From contig NZ_QQNB01000001.1 of NCBI RefSeq assembly GCF_003345355.1, forward strand, positions 1,455,566-1,519,565: a stretch of DNA of 64,000 nt, written 5' to 3'. The stretch's first letter is position 1. The number at the start of each line of letters is the position of its first letter. The notes beneath the pieces are model-generated. The model did not search any database. It had not been told where the DNA came from and saw nothing but the letters and a program-made list of their open reading frames with translations. A program made the position numbers and the translations under genes. Origin of the DNA: Sphingomonas aracearum. Its GTDB lineage: Bacteria > Pseudomonadota > Alphaproteobacteria > Sphingomonadales > Sphingomonadaceae. Shown in pieces: positions 42,663 to 51,818 of the stretch.

Positions 42663-43372
42663 CCGCCGGCGATCCGCCGCAGCAGTTCGTCCAACAGGAG
42701 CCGTTCGCCCGGAGAGAGCATGTCCGCTTCGTCGATGCGCGCACGGACGCCGGAAGCCAGGCTGGCCACCTCCCTGCCCTCCGCGGCCTCCTCGCTGCCG
42801 ACCCCAGCGATGATTGCCGTCATCACGGTCTCGCGTGCCGCAGCCGCCAGATCGCCCCGCTCGCTGGCGACTTTGCCGAGAAGCACGCCGATGACGCCGG
42901 TGCCGCAGGCATGGACAAGATCGACCGCCCGCTCCTCGCTGACCCGAAGACGCCCGGCCTGCGCCACCCGGCGGATGCGCTGTCGCAGGACCTCGAGCCC
43001 GGCCTCGGCTGCGGCGGAGGGCCGGCCATCCGGGCCTATGCTGCTCATCAGGGCAAAGATCGCCGGATGGGCTAGGCAGAAGGCGACGTGGTCGTCCCAT
43101 GCCTGGCCGAGCTCCTCCACCGGATCGTTGCCCGGCGTCCGGCGCGCCTTTTCCGAGACATAGGCCGCGAGCCCGGCTTCGGCGACCGCGTCCAGCAGAC
43201 CCCGCTTGTCGCCGAACAGCCGGTAGATCGTCGGCACCTGCACCCCCGCCGCATTTGCCACTGCGCGCGTGGTGGCCGCTGCGACCCCGCCGGCGTGGAT
43301 GAGGTGGGCGGTCGCGGCGACAATCCGGGCGCGAGCGTCGGAAGACAGATCGTCAGGAGCGAGCGGAACCAT
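42659..43372 (-). CDS. TetR family transcriptional regulator
   Basis: 237 residues. The DNA-binding part is [40 protein letters not shown] and [12 protein letters not shown]. The C-terminal domain is Ala-rich and helical with no named motif. It is divergent from an NmrA-like oxidoreductase gene 107 bases away and probably controls it. Confidence 0.9.
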   Translation of the reverse strand: MVPLAPDDLSSDARARIVAATAHLIHAGGVAAATTRAVANAAGVQVPTIYRLFGDKRGLLDAVAEAGLAAYVSEKARRTPGNDPVEELGQAWDDHVAFCLAHPAIFALMSSIGPDGRPSAAAEAGLEVLRQRIRRVAQAGRLRVSEERAVDLVHACGTGVIGVLLGKVASERGDLAAAARETVMTAIIAGVGSEEAAEGREVASLASGVRARIDEADMLSPGERLLLDELLRRIAGG

Positions 43373-43479
43373 GACCGACCCTTACGCCGTCGCGCATAGC
43401 AGCGATACCTGCATCTTGTTAACACTGCGAAACGGCGCTACTGCTCCTGCGTTAGCATTGTTTCGCGACGGGGGATGCG

Positions 43480-44346
43480 ATGATCGTTGTGACCGGCGCC
43501 ACCGGCAATCTCGGAAGCCGCGTCATCAAAGAGCTGCTCGAAAGAACGGCACCGGAGCGCATCGTCGCGACCACGCGCGATCCGGCCAGGGCGGCCGCGC
43601 TCGTGCAGGCCGGCGTGGAGGTGCGGCACGGCGACTTCGCGGCGCCCGACAGCCTCGCCGCGGCGTTTGCCGGCGCAGATCAGGTGCTGATCGTCTCCTC
43701 CGACGCGGAGCGCTTCGGCGGTGACGCGGTCGCGCATCACCGATCCGCGATCGGCGCCGCCCGCGCGGCGGGCGCACGACGCATCCTGTACACCAGCCAC
43801 ATGGGCGCCAGCGCCACGTCGGCGTTCGTGCCGATGCATACCCATGCCGCGACCGAAGTGATCCTGCGCGAGGCGGGGATCGCCTGGACGGCGCTGCGCA
43901 ACGGCTTCTACGCCGAGACGGTGCCATCGCTGATTGTCCGCGACGCGGCATCGACCGGCCTGTTGTCGGCGCCGGCGGACGGTCCGGTCGCATGGACGAC
44001 ACGCGACGACCTGGCGGCGGCTGCAGCCGCCATCCTGACCGACGAGGGTCGCTTCGACGGCCCTACTCCGCCGCTTACCGCATCCGAAGCTCCGACCTTG
44101 GACGACGCGGCGGCGATGCTGTCCGAGCTTCACGGACGCTGCGTCGTGCGGCAGGTCGCCGCGGACGATGCGTTTGAGGCGGACCTGGCATTCCAAGGTA
44201 TGCCCAAGCCCGTGGTCGCGATCACGCTCGGCATGTATCGGGCCGCCCGCGCAGGAGAGTTCGCCGCCGTCAGCCCGGCGCTCGGCGACCTCATCGGCCG
44301 TGAGCCACAAAGCCTGCGCGACGTGCTTGCGCCGCCGAGCCGATAG
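43480..44346 (+). CDS. NmrA-like NAD(P)H-binding oxidoreductase (QorB-like)
   Basis: 288 residues. The Rossmann motif VTGATGNLGSRVIKELL is at the N-terminus, and VRHGDFAAPDSLAAAFAGAD and LYTSHMGAS follow the atypical-SDR pattern of YtfG/QorB quinone reductases. The classical SDR Tyr-x-x-x-Lys is absent, as expected for this group. It probably reduces quinones or senses redox state with NADPH. Together with the HxlR/MDR pair it makes two redox-responsive regulator-enzyme pairs next to each other. Confidence 0.88.
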   Translation: MIVVTGATGNLGSRVIKELLERTAPERIVATTRDPARAAALVQAGVEVRHGDFAAPDSLAAAFAGADQVLIVSSDAERFGGDAVAHHRSAIGAARAAGARRILYTSHMGASATSAFVPMHTHAATEVILREAGIAWTALRNGFYAETVPSLIVRDAASTGLLSAPADGPVAWTTRDDLAAAAAAILTDEGRFDGPTPPLTASEAPTLDDAAAMLSELHGRCVVRQVAADDAFEADLAFQGMPKPVVAITLGMYRAARAGEFAAVSPALGDLIGREPQSLRDVLAPPSR

Positions 44347-44648
44347 GAAGCGGATCTCGGCTGGCCCGGCGTGACCGTGTCCTTGATTGCGCGCGGCGAC
44401 CTGAGGTCGAGCTGCTCCAGAACGTTCAGGCCGAACTCAGGCACGCTGGTCGTCAGGTGGCGCAGACCAGTCTTCGGAATGGCGGCATCAACCACCTTGC
44501 CACTATAGTCGCCGACCTGGACCAGGCCGTAGCCCACCCGGCCAGCAAGGGACTCGATCTCGTCCCGCGGTGCTGAACGGCGCCCGCATGGCCGCGACAT
44601 GGTCGGGGCGGGACCGGCTCTACGCCAGTCCCGCCTACACGCTTCGGA
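44347..44648. other. Interval with possible gene debris
   Basis: The reverse strand has a protein-like stretch (VGYGLVQVGDYSGKVVDAAI, then SVPEFGLNVLEQLDLRSP) with no proper start or stop. I cannot identify it. It may be debris of an older gene. Confidence 0.25.
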
Positions 44649-44891
44649 TTACCAGCTACGCCAGCGACGATCCCAATTATGCCAGTTGCCCGAGCGCCGG
44701 GCGTTGCTGAGCTCACGTTGACACTCACGAAGCTCACGGTTGTATTCGCGGCGGCTCTCTGCCCGGCGCAACTCGCGTCGGCATTCACGCTGCTCGCTGC
44801 GGACCTCCCTGTTACGCCGCGATTGGGCGTCCACCGACGCCATGGGTGCGGCCACCGATAGCAGGGTCAAGCCGATGAGAAGTTTGCGCAT
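44649..44891 (-). CDS. Small exported Arg/Glu-rich protein
   Basis: 80 residues with a good ribosome site (GGAG) eight bases before the ATG. A clear signal peptide (RKLLIGLTLLSVAAPMASVDAQ) is followed by a highly charged tail in which CRRELRRAES and CQRELSNARR look like a short repeat; each has one Cys. It ends in a Trp-rich motif (NWHNWDRRWRSW). No family is recognised. The charge pattern suggests a periplasmic helical protein that binds an anionic partner. Confidence 0.65.
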   Translation of the reverse strand: MRKLLIGLTLLSVAAPMASVDAQSRRNREVRSEQRECRRELRRAESRREYNRELRECQRELSNARRSGNWHNWDRRWRSW

Positions 44892-45010
44892 TATACGTTC
44901 TCCGTTGTTGATCCGTTGATTCGACGTCGTAGGTAATCCTCAGATCGGCTGCGTCCGGGCGTATCCGAAACAGCCAGTTACCGCTTGGCTGTGGCATTGG
45001 CCCCCAGCCG

Positions 45011-45802
45011 CTACCGGCCAAACAGATAGTTGAGCGAGAGAAAGCCGGTGGGCTGGGTCTTGCGCTCGACCAGCGGGCTGTCCTTGGCATCGCCGAGCAG
45101 CGTCGACACGTTCGCCGAGGCGGCCAGGCTGAGACGCCTGTTCAACCGGTAGTTCGCCGTCACGCCGGCCGTGACGTCCTTGAAGCCTCCACCGAGCCGA
45201 TATTCGGGAAGGCCGCTCGCCAGCGCCTCGCGGGCGTTGATGCCGAAATACCGATCGTTGTGCTTCCTGTCGGCCCAGCTCGTGCCGATCGCCGGGATGA
45301 GGATCAGGCGCCGCGATGCGACCACCGGATAGGACAGGCTGGCGTCGGCGATGACGCCCTTGGTGCTGCCGGCGAAGCCCTTCGTTCCGCCGACCGTCAG
45401 GATCGCACCACCGGCCTTCAGGTTGGCGAACAGGCGGCCGCCGCCGCCGACCGTCACCCGGTCCACGCCGTCGGGCACGTCCTTCCGCCGGTAGCCGGGC
45501 ATCAGCGCGACGCTGCCGCCGATCGTCACCGGGCCGCCGTCGATCACGTTGACGCCGATCCCGTTGCGCAGGTTGGCGAAGAAACGGCCCTTGGCGATGT
45601 CGATCACCGGGATCGGCAGGACGCGATAGTCATCCGATCCCTGATAGGTCGGTATCGCGGCAGCGCCCACGCCGATCACGATGCGATCCCTCTGCTGGCG
45701 CGGCGCTTCCCGCGTCACGCTGCTCACGTCCTGTGCGTGCGCCGGGGTCGTGGCGATTGCCAGGAGCGCGGCGGCGGCGATGGTCGGCCTTGAGAGCTTC
45801 AT
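45011..45802 (-). CDS. MipA/OmpV family outer-membrane protein
   Basis: 263 residues from the ATG at 45802. A signal peptide ends at TPAHAQD. The MipA/OmpV pattern is present: VIGVGAAAIPTYQGSDDYRV near the start, alternating beta-strands with Gly turns, and the end FLSLNYLFGR. In other bacteria such proteins scaffold murein enzymes or act as small barrels; the role here is unclear. It lies just downstream of the RND operon, 39 bases from its last gene and in the same direction, so it may be co-expressed with the pump. Confidence 0.88.
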   Translation of the reverse strand: MKLSRPTIAAAALLAIATTPAHAQDVSSVTREAPRQQRDRIVIGVGAAAIPTYQGSDDYRVLPIPVIDIAKGRFFANLRNGIGVNVIDGGPVTIGGSVALMPGYRRKDVPDGVDRVTVGGGGRLFANLKAGGAILTVGGTKGFAGSTKGVIADASLSYPVVASRRLILIPAIGTSWADRKHNDRYFGINAREALASGLPEYRLGGGFKDVTAGVTANYRLNRRLSLAASANVSTLLGDAKDSPLVERKTQPTGFLSLNYLFGR

Positions 45803-45841
45803 GTCGGTTCCTTGCACTCTGATGGAATGATGGGCGCGCGG

Positions 45842-47302
45842 TCAGGGCGTGTCCGATGGCGGGATCGGGTCCGCGGCGCGCACGCGCTGACCGCCGCCGA
45901 GCGCCACGTAGAGCGCGACGTCGTTCTGCAGGACCGTGGATCGGAGATCGATCAGCTGCTGCTGCGCCGCGAACAGGCTGCGCTCGGCATCGAGCACCTG
46001 GAGATAGATCGACAGGCCCTGGTCGTACCGCTGCCGCGCCGTCCGGGCGAGCCGCTGTTGCGTGGCGACGGTTTGCTCGACCGCCGCGATCTGCTGCGCA
46101 AGCGCCTGCCGGCCGACCAGCGCGTCGGCGACCTCGCGGAACGCCTGCTGGATCGCCCGCTGATAGGCCGCGGCGAGTTCATCGGCCTGAGCCTTGCTCA
46201 CCCGGAGCTGCGCGCGCCGCCGCCCCCAGTCGAAGATCGGCAGCGACAGGTTCGCGCCGTAGGACCAGGTGCGGGTGTTCGCCTTGAACAGGTCACCGAC
46301 TTCAGGCGCGACATAGCCGAACTGGCCCGTCAGGGAAATCGTCGGGAAGAAGGCGGCGCGTGCGGCCCCGATGTTCGCATTGGCGGCGAGCAGCTGGTAC
46401 TCGGCCTCGAGGATGTCGGGGCGGTTCAGCAGCAGAGCGGAAGGCAGCCCCGCGTCGAGACGGGCAAACTGGCGGCTGTCGGCAAGCGGCCTCGCGGCCG
46501 GCAGGGTGCCGGCAACCGGGCCACCGACCAGGACATCGAGGAGGTTGCGGGCCTGTCCGGTCTGCTGTTGCAGGGCGGCGAGGTCGGCGCGCGCCTGTGT
46601 CGCCAGCAGAACGGTCTGGTCGTAATCCACCGTGGACGTGACGCCAGCGTCCAGCCGGCGGCGCGCGATCGTCACGCCTTCCTCGCGACCGGCGAGCGTA
46701 CGCTCCGCCAGCGCGATCCGTTCCTCGCCCGACAGGATCGTGTAATAAGCGGCCGCGACCTGCGAGATGAGCGACAGCCGGTAGGCGCGCGCGCCCTGCA
46801 CCGTGCCCAGATACTGCGCCCGCGCCACTTCGGACAGGTTTCGCACCCGACCCCACAGGTCGAGTTCGAAGCTGGCCACCGCGACATTCGTCGTCCAGTT
46901 CTCCAGCGTGACCGCAGCGGACTCGGAGCCCAGCCCGCCCGGCAAGGGGATCGCCCCCAGCGGCTGGCGCGACTTGGTATAACCGCCGTTGATGTCGAGC
47001 TGGGGCAGGCGCGCCGATGCTTCGATCCGGTATTGCGCCCGCGCCTGCGCCACCCGCGCGAGCGATTGCGCAAGATCGCGGTTGTTGGTGAGCGCGGCAT
47101 CGATCAGCGCGCGCAGCCGCGGATCGCCGAAGAACTCGCTCCAGCCCAGGTCGGTGGCCAGCCGCGTTTCCGCAGCAGCGGGCGACGCGGCGGGCGCGGC
47201 GCCGGCGAAGCGGTCGGACACCGGCGCGATCGGCTGGCGATACTGGGGCGCGAGATTACACCCCGCGAGAACCAGCGGCGCGAAGAGAGCGGCCTTACGC
47301 AT
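45842..47302 (-). CDS. RND efflux outer-membrane lipoprotein (OprM/NodT family)
   Basis: 486 residues. A lipoprotein signal ends at VLAGC (Cys15), followed by NLAPQYRQP, the usual start of this family. Two outer-membrane-efflux-protein repeats are visible (about residues 55-260 and 265-465), with long helical segments such as LARVAQARAQYRIEASARLP and QLAAANANIGAARAAFFPT-like motifs. It forms the trimeric outer-membrane channel of a tripartite pump. Its start overlaps the end of the RND pump gene by eight bases. Confidence 0.93.
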   Translation of the reverse strand: MRKAALFAPLVLAGCNLAPQYRQPIAPVSDRFAGAAPAASPAAAETRLATDLGWSEFFGDPRLRALIDAALTNNRDLAQSLARVAQARAQYRIEASARLPQLDINGGYTKSRQPLGAIPLPGGLGSESAAVTLENWTTNVAVASFELDLWGRVRNLSEVARAQYLGTVQGARAYRLSLISQVAAAYYTILSGEERIALAERTLAGREEGVTIARRRLDAGVTSTVDYDQTVLLATQARADLAALQQQTGQARNLLDVLVGGPVAGTLPAARPLADSRQFARLDAGLPSALLLNRPDILEAEYQLLAANANIGAARAAFFPTISLTGQFGYVAPEVGDLFKANTRTWSYGANLSLPIFDWGRRRAQLRVSKAQADELAAAYQRAIQQAFREVADALVGRQALAQQIAAVEQTVATQQRLARTARQRYDQGLSIYLQVLDAERSLFAAQQQLIDLRSTVLQNDVALYVALGGGQRVRAADPIPPSDTP

Positions 47303-50300
47303 GGGAGATCTCCCCCTTGCTCGCGCGGTCCGGCCGCGCGGGCGGCGCGTCCTCCTCGTCCTCGTGATGATGCGGGCGGCTGAGCCAGCGCCGCGCCGCG
47401 ATGTAGAAGACCGGCGTGAAGAAGATGCCCAGCAGCGTGGCGATGATCATGCCGCCCATCACGCCGGTGCCGACGGCCTGGCGGCTCGCCGCGCCCGCGC
47501 CCGAGGCGATGACCAGCGGCACCATGCCGAGGATGAAGGCCAGGCTGGTCATCAGGATCGGGCGAAGCCGCTGGCGCGAGGCCTCCACGGTCGCGTCGTG
47601 GGTCGATCTGTCGCCGGACTCGTCCTCAATTGCGAATTCGACGATCAGGATCGCGTTCTTCGCGGCCAGGCCGATGATCGTGATCAGGCCGACATTGAAA
47701 TAGACGTCCGCCGCCATGCCGCGCAGCATCGTGAACAGCACCGCCCCCAGCACACCGAACGGCACGACCAGCAGCACCGACAGCGGGATCGCCCAGCTGT
47801 TGTAGAGCGCGGCGAGCAGCAGGAACACGACCACCATCGACAGGCCGAGCAGCATGCCGATCTGGCCGCCGGCCTGCTTCTCCTCATAGGCGGTGCCGGT
47901 CCATTCGAAGGCGACGTCCCCGGCCAACGCTTCGCCGGCGATCCGCTCCATCGTCTCCAGCGCGGCGCCCGACGAGCGGCCGGGCGCGGCCTGGCCCGAG
48001 ATCGTCAGCGAGGGATAGCCGTTGTAGCGCTCGAGCTGCACCGGCGCGGTGCGCCACGACACCTTCGCAAAGGCCGAGAACGGCACCAGATTGCCCGTGC
48101 GCGCCGCCTGCCGCTGCTGTTGTTCCTGATCCTGCTGCGGCTGCTGCTGCGCCTGAGATGCGCTGACCGGCACCCTGAGCGCCAGCACGTCCGCCGGCGT
48201 CATGCGCCGGCTGGCATCGGCCTGGAGATAGACGCGCAGGACGTTCCCATCGAGGCTGAAGTCGTTGACATAGGCCGAGCCGAAATTGGTCGCGAGCGTG
48301 GCGTTGACGTCGGCGATCTGCAGCCCGAGCGATCGCGCCTGCACGCGATCGATGTCGACATAGAGTTCGGGGGCGTCGCCCTGCCCGTCCGGCCGCACGC
48401 CCGAGAGGCTGGGGTCCTTCATCGCCTTAGCGAGCATGGCGTTCCGGGCGGCAAGCAGCCCCTCGCGATCGACGCCGCTGCGGTCCTCGATCTTCATCGA
48501 AAAGCCGGTGGCGTTGCCGAGCGCCTGGATCGGCGGCGGATTGAGCGCGAAGATCGTGGCCGCGGGATTGCCCATCACCGCCCCCATCGTCTTGCCGATC
48601 ACCGACTCCACCCGGTCCGCGGCCTCCTTGCGATCGGCCCAGGGATGCAGGTCGACGAACGACAGCGCCGCCGTCTGCCCCTGGCCGAAGAAGTTGTAGC
48701 CCATCAGCGTCATCACGTTGCGCACCTGGGGCTGCTTGCGCAGGAAGGCTTCGGTCTTGAGCACCTCGGCCTCGGTGCGCTGCATGGTGGCGCCGGGCGG
48801 TGCATCGTAATTGACCAGGAAATAGCCCTGGTCCTCGGTCGGCAGGAAGCCGCCGGGCAGCCGGGTGAACAGCAGCACGGTCACGCCGCAGACGACGAGG
48901 AAGACGGCGAGCCAGCGGACCGGCGCCGCCGTCATCCGCCCGACGGCGTTGGCATAGCCCTCGGTGGCGCGGCCGAAGCGGTCGTTGAACCAGTCGAAGA
49001 AGCGGCGCGGCCAGCCGAGCGGCCCACGCCGTGGCGGCGCCTTCTCCCGCGGCTCGTCACCGGGATGCGCGTGCGGCTTCAGCAGCGAAGCGCACAGCGC
49101 CGGCGTCAGCGTCAGCGCCAGCACCGCCGAGAAGAAGATCGACACCGCGAGCGTGACCGAGAACTGGCGATAGATGCCGCCGGTCGAACCGGGAAAGAAG
49201 GCCATCGGGATGAACACCGCGATGAGCACCAGCGTGATGCCGATGATCGCGCCGCGGATCTGCCCCATCGCCTTGATCGTCGCACGGCGGGGACTGAGCC
49301 CCTCATCGGCCATGATGCGCTCGACATTCTCCACGACGACGATGGCGTCGTCGACCAGGATGCCGATCGCCACCACCATGCCGAACAGCGACAGCGTGTT
49401 GATGGTGAAGCCGAACAGATAAAGGCCGAGGCATGCGCCGGCGAGCGCGATCGGCACCACCACCGCGGGGATCAGCGTCGCGCGCCAGTTCTGCAGGAAC
49501 AGGAACATGACGACGAACACCAGCACCATCGCCTCGACCAGCGTGTGGATGACGCTGTCGATCGACGCGTTGATGAAGGGCGTGGTGTCGAACGGAACCG
49601 ACCATGTCAGGTCGGCGGGGAAGTTGCGCTGCAGTTCGCCGAGCCGCGCGCGCACCGCCTCCGCCGTCGCGACGGCGTTGGCGCCGGTCGCCAGCTGCAC
49701 GCCCATGCCGGCGATCTCGCGACCGTTCACCTTTGCGCGCAGCGCATAGCTGTCGGCGCCAAGCTCGACGCGGGCGACGTCGCGCACCCGGACGGTCGAG
49801 CCGTCCGTATTGGCACGCACGATGATGTTCTCGAACTGCTCGGGACTGCTGAAGCGGTTCTGAGTCACGATCTTGGCGGCGAACTCGGTCTCGCGCGTGA
49901 TCGGCTGCTCGCCCAGGCCGCCGCCGGCGGTCTGGCTGTTCTGTTCGGAGATGGCGTTCAGCACCGCGGTCGGCGAGAGGCCGAAGCCGGCGAGCTTCTC
50001 GGGATCGAGCCAGATCCGCATCGCATATTGCGATCCGAACAGCTGCACGTCGCCGACACCGGGCACGCGGCGCAGCTCGTTGACGACGTTGTTCGACGCG
50101 TAGTTGCCGATCTCGAGCGGCGTGAGCTGCCCGTTCTTCGACGACAGCGCCAGCAGCATCACGAACCCGGCCGAGTTGTCGCGGATGTCGATGCCCAGCC
50201 GTCGCACCTGCTCGGGTAGCCGGATTTCCGCGCGCCGCAGCCGGTCCTGCACCTGGGTGCGCGCGATATCGATGTTGGTCCCGGACTCGAAGGTCAGCAC

Positions 50301-50570
50301 CACCTGGCCGGTGCCGTTCGAACGGCTGGTCGAGGCCATGTACAGGAAGCCGTCGATGCCGTTCATTTCGCGCTCGATCACCGAGGTGACGCCGCTGTCG
50401 AGCGTGGAGGCATCCGCGCCGGTGTAATTGTAGCTGAGCGTCAGCGACGGTGGCGCGACCGATGGATATTGCTCGATCGGCAAGGAGACCAGCGCCAGCA
50501 CGCCGGCAAGCGCGATGAACGCCGCGATGACCCAGCCGAAGACCGGCTTGTTGACGAAGAAGCTGTCCAC
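47295..50570 (-). CDS. RND efflux pump inner-membrane transporter (HAE1/AcrB type)
   Basis: 1091 residues, full length for the hydrophobe/amphiphile efflux family. The start MDSFFVNKPVFGWVIAAFI is typical. The proton-relay Asp pair lies in GILVDDAIVVVENVERIM of TM4. Two large periplasmic loops and twelve membrane helices are present. A Gln-rich stretch (about residue 810-830, AQQQPQQDQEQQQRQA) is an unusual insertion in the second periplasmic loop. It exports drugs, detergents or natural toxins using the proton gradient. It is three bases from the adaptor gene. Confidence 0.95.
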   Translation of the reverse strand: MDSFFVNKPVFGWVIAAFIALAGVLALVSLPIEQYPSVAPPSLTLSYNYTGADASTLDSGVTSVIEREMNGIDGFLYMASTSRSNGTGQVVLTFESGTNIDIARTQVQDRLRRAEIRLPEQVRRLGIDIRDNSAGFVMLLALSSKNGQLTPLEIGNYASNNVVNELRRVPGVGDVQLFGSQYAMRIWLDPEKLAGFGLSPTAVLNAISEQNSQTAGGGLGEQPITRETEFAAKIVTQNRFSSPEQFENIIVRANTDGSTVRVRDVARVELGADSYALRAKVNGREIAGMGVQLATGANAVATAEAVRARLGELQRNFPADLTWSVPFDTTPFINASIDSVIHTLVEAMVLVFVVMFLFLQNWRATLIPAVVVPIALAGACLGLYLFGFTINTLSLFGMVVAIGILVDDAIVVVENVERIMADEGLSPRRATIKAMGQIRGAIIGITLVLIAVFIPMAFFPGSTGGIYRQFSVTLAVSIFFSAVLALTLTPALCASLLKPHAHPGDEPREKAPPRRGPLGWPRRFFDWFNDRFGRATEGYANAVGRMTAAPVRWLAVFLVVCGVTVLLFTRLPGGFLPTEDQGYFLVNYDAPPGATMQRTEAEVLKTEAFLRKQPQVRNVMTLMGYNFFGQGQTAALSFVDLHPWADRKEAADRVESVIGKTMGAVMGNPAATIFALNPPPIQALGNATGFSMKIEDRSGVDREGLLAARNAMLAKAMKDPSLSGVRPDGQGDAPELYVDIDRVQARSLGLQIADVNATLATNFGSAYVNDFSLDGNVLRVYLQADASRRMTPADVLALRVPVSASQAQQQPQQDQEQQQRQAARTGNLVPFSAFAKVSWRTAPVQLERYNGYPSLTISGQAAPGRSSGAALETMERIAGEALAGDVAFEWTGTAYEEKQAGGQIGMLLGLSMVVVFLLLAALYNSWAIPLSVLLVVPFGVLGAVLFTMLRGMAADVYFNVGLITIIGLAAKNAILIVEFAIEDESGDRSTHDATVEASRQRLRPILMTSLAFILGMVPLVIASGAGAASRQAVGTGVMGGMIIATLLGIFFTPVFYIAARRWLSRPHHHEDEEDAPPARPDRASKGEISHA

Positions 50571-50573
50571 GGG

Positions 50574-51731
50574 TCAGCTCCGCGGCGCGGTCGGCTGGCC
50601 GCCGGCGGGCGTCGCCGCCGATCGTGGGGCGATCTTCACCTGCTGCCCGGGACGCGCCTTCTGCCAGCCGTTGACGATCACGCGCTCGCCGTTCTTCAAT
50701 CCGGATGGCACGATCCAGCGATTGCCGACCTCGGCGCCGAGCTTGACCGGACGCGCGACGACGACATTCTGGGCATTCACCGTCATGACGCTGGCCTGCG
50801 CGCCCTTGAACTGGATCGCGCGTGCGGGGACGGTCACACCGTCCCGCAGCATTCCTGCCCGGATGCGCCCGCGGACGAACTGCCCGGGCTGCAATAGTCG
50901 CTGCGGATTGGCGAAGACGGCGCGGATCGTACGCGTCCCGGTCTGGGCATCCACCGTCGGCGCGGTGAAGTCGATCTTGCCTTCGACGGGATATTCCTGG
51001 CCGTTGTCCAGAACCAGTGCCACGCGCACCTCGCCGGACGATCGCAGCTGCAGGCTGCCCGAGCGCTGCTGTGCGATGGCGTCGAGGATCGCCGTGTTCG
51101 ACTGCGAGAAGACGGCATAGATCGGCGTTGCCTCATCCACGCGCGTGAGCAGCGTCGCCTGCCCCCCGCTGACCAGCGCGCCTTCCGTGACTTCCGCGAT
51201 GCCGACGCGGCCCGAGATCGGCGCGCGAACGGTCGTGTATTCGAGATCGAGCCTGCGCTGCGCCAGTTGTGCGCGCGCTTCGGCAACCTGCGCTTCGGCT
51301 TGCCGCAGGTCGGACACGGCGGCGTCGTTCTCCTGCCCGCTCACCGAGCGGTCGCGCACCAGCGGCGCGTAGCGCGAGACCACCGACGCGGCATTGGTGC
51401 GCGCCGCCTGCGCGCGGCGGAGAACGGCCAGCGCCTGCTCGACCTGCGCACGATAGGCGCGCGGATCGATCTGGAACAGCGGCTGGCCCGCACGTACGTC
51501 GCTTCCTTCCTGGAACAACCTGCGCTGGACGATGCCGTCGACGCGCGCCCGCACTTCGGCAGTCCGGACCGACTGGATGCGACCCGGCAGTTCCAGGAGG
51601 TTCGGCACGTCCTGGCTGCGAACCGTCTCGACCTCCACGACCGGCGCGGGCGCCGCGGCAGGCTTCTTCGCCTGTCGCTCCCCGCAGCCAGCAAGCACAC
51701 CGCAGATGGCAAACATGCCGATTAGCCGCAT
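50574..51731 (-). CDS. RND efflux periplasmic adaptor lipoprotein
   Basis: 385 residues from the ATG at 51731. The lipobox is GVLAGC, followed by GERQAKKPAAAP. The membrane-fusion-protein domains follow in order: PGRIQSVRTAEVRARVDGIV (lipoyl half), a coiled-coil hairpin (ALAVLRRAQAARTNAASVVS to QAEAQVAEARAQLAQRRL), APISGRVGIAEVTEGALVS, and the beta-barrel. It links the pump to the outer-membrane channel. Operator-like inverted repeats lie 33-77 bases upstream of its start. Confidence 0.93.
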   Translation of the reverse strand: MRLIGMFAICGVLAGCGERQAKKPAAAPAPVVEVETVRSQDVPNLLELPGRIQSVRTAEVRARVDGIVQRRLFQEGSDVRAGQPLFQIDPRAYRAQVEQALAVLRRAQAARTNAASVVSRYAPLVRDRSVSGQENDAAVSDLRQAEAQVAEARAQLAQRRLDLEYTTVRAPISGRVGIAEVTEGALVSGGQATLLTRVDEATPIYAVFSQSNTAILDAIAQQRSGSLQLRSSGEVRVALVLDNGQEYPVEGKIDFTAPTVDAQTGTRTIRAVFANPQRLLQPGQFVRGRIRAGMLRDGVTVPARAIQFKGAQASVMTVNAQNVVVARPVKLGAEVGNRWIVPSGLKNGERVIVNGWQKARPGQQVKIAPRSAATPAGGQPTAPRS

Positions 51732-51763
51732 CCGGTGTCTCACTCTCGTTGATGGTCGGCGCT

Positions 51764-51780
51764 GCAACTAGACTGCCGCG
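51764..51780. promoter_or_regulatory. Operator-like site before RND operon, weak copy
   Basis: GCAACTAGACTGCCGCG shares its first 10 bases and three of the next seven or so with the strong site at 53816-53832 (GCAACTAGACCGTTGCG). Confidence 0.45.
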
Positions 51781-51786
51781 TGGATT

Positions 51787-51808
51787 AACGCAACTCACCG
51801 GTAGCGTT
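51787..51808. promoter_or_regulatory. Operator-like inverted repeat before RND operon
   Basis: AACGCAAC-N6-GTAGCGTT, arms symmetric at 7 of 8 positions and matching the perfect repeat before the MscS gene. It begins 56 bases upstream of the adaptor start. Confidence 0.6.
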
Positions 51809-51818
51809 TCTTTACAAA

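Noticed and set aside
46989..50219. Very long open frame opposite the RND pump genes
   Set aside because: It is antisense to two unmistakable RND genes. Its Arg/His/Asp-rich composition is what GC-rich antisense reading produces.
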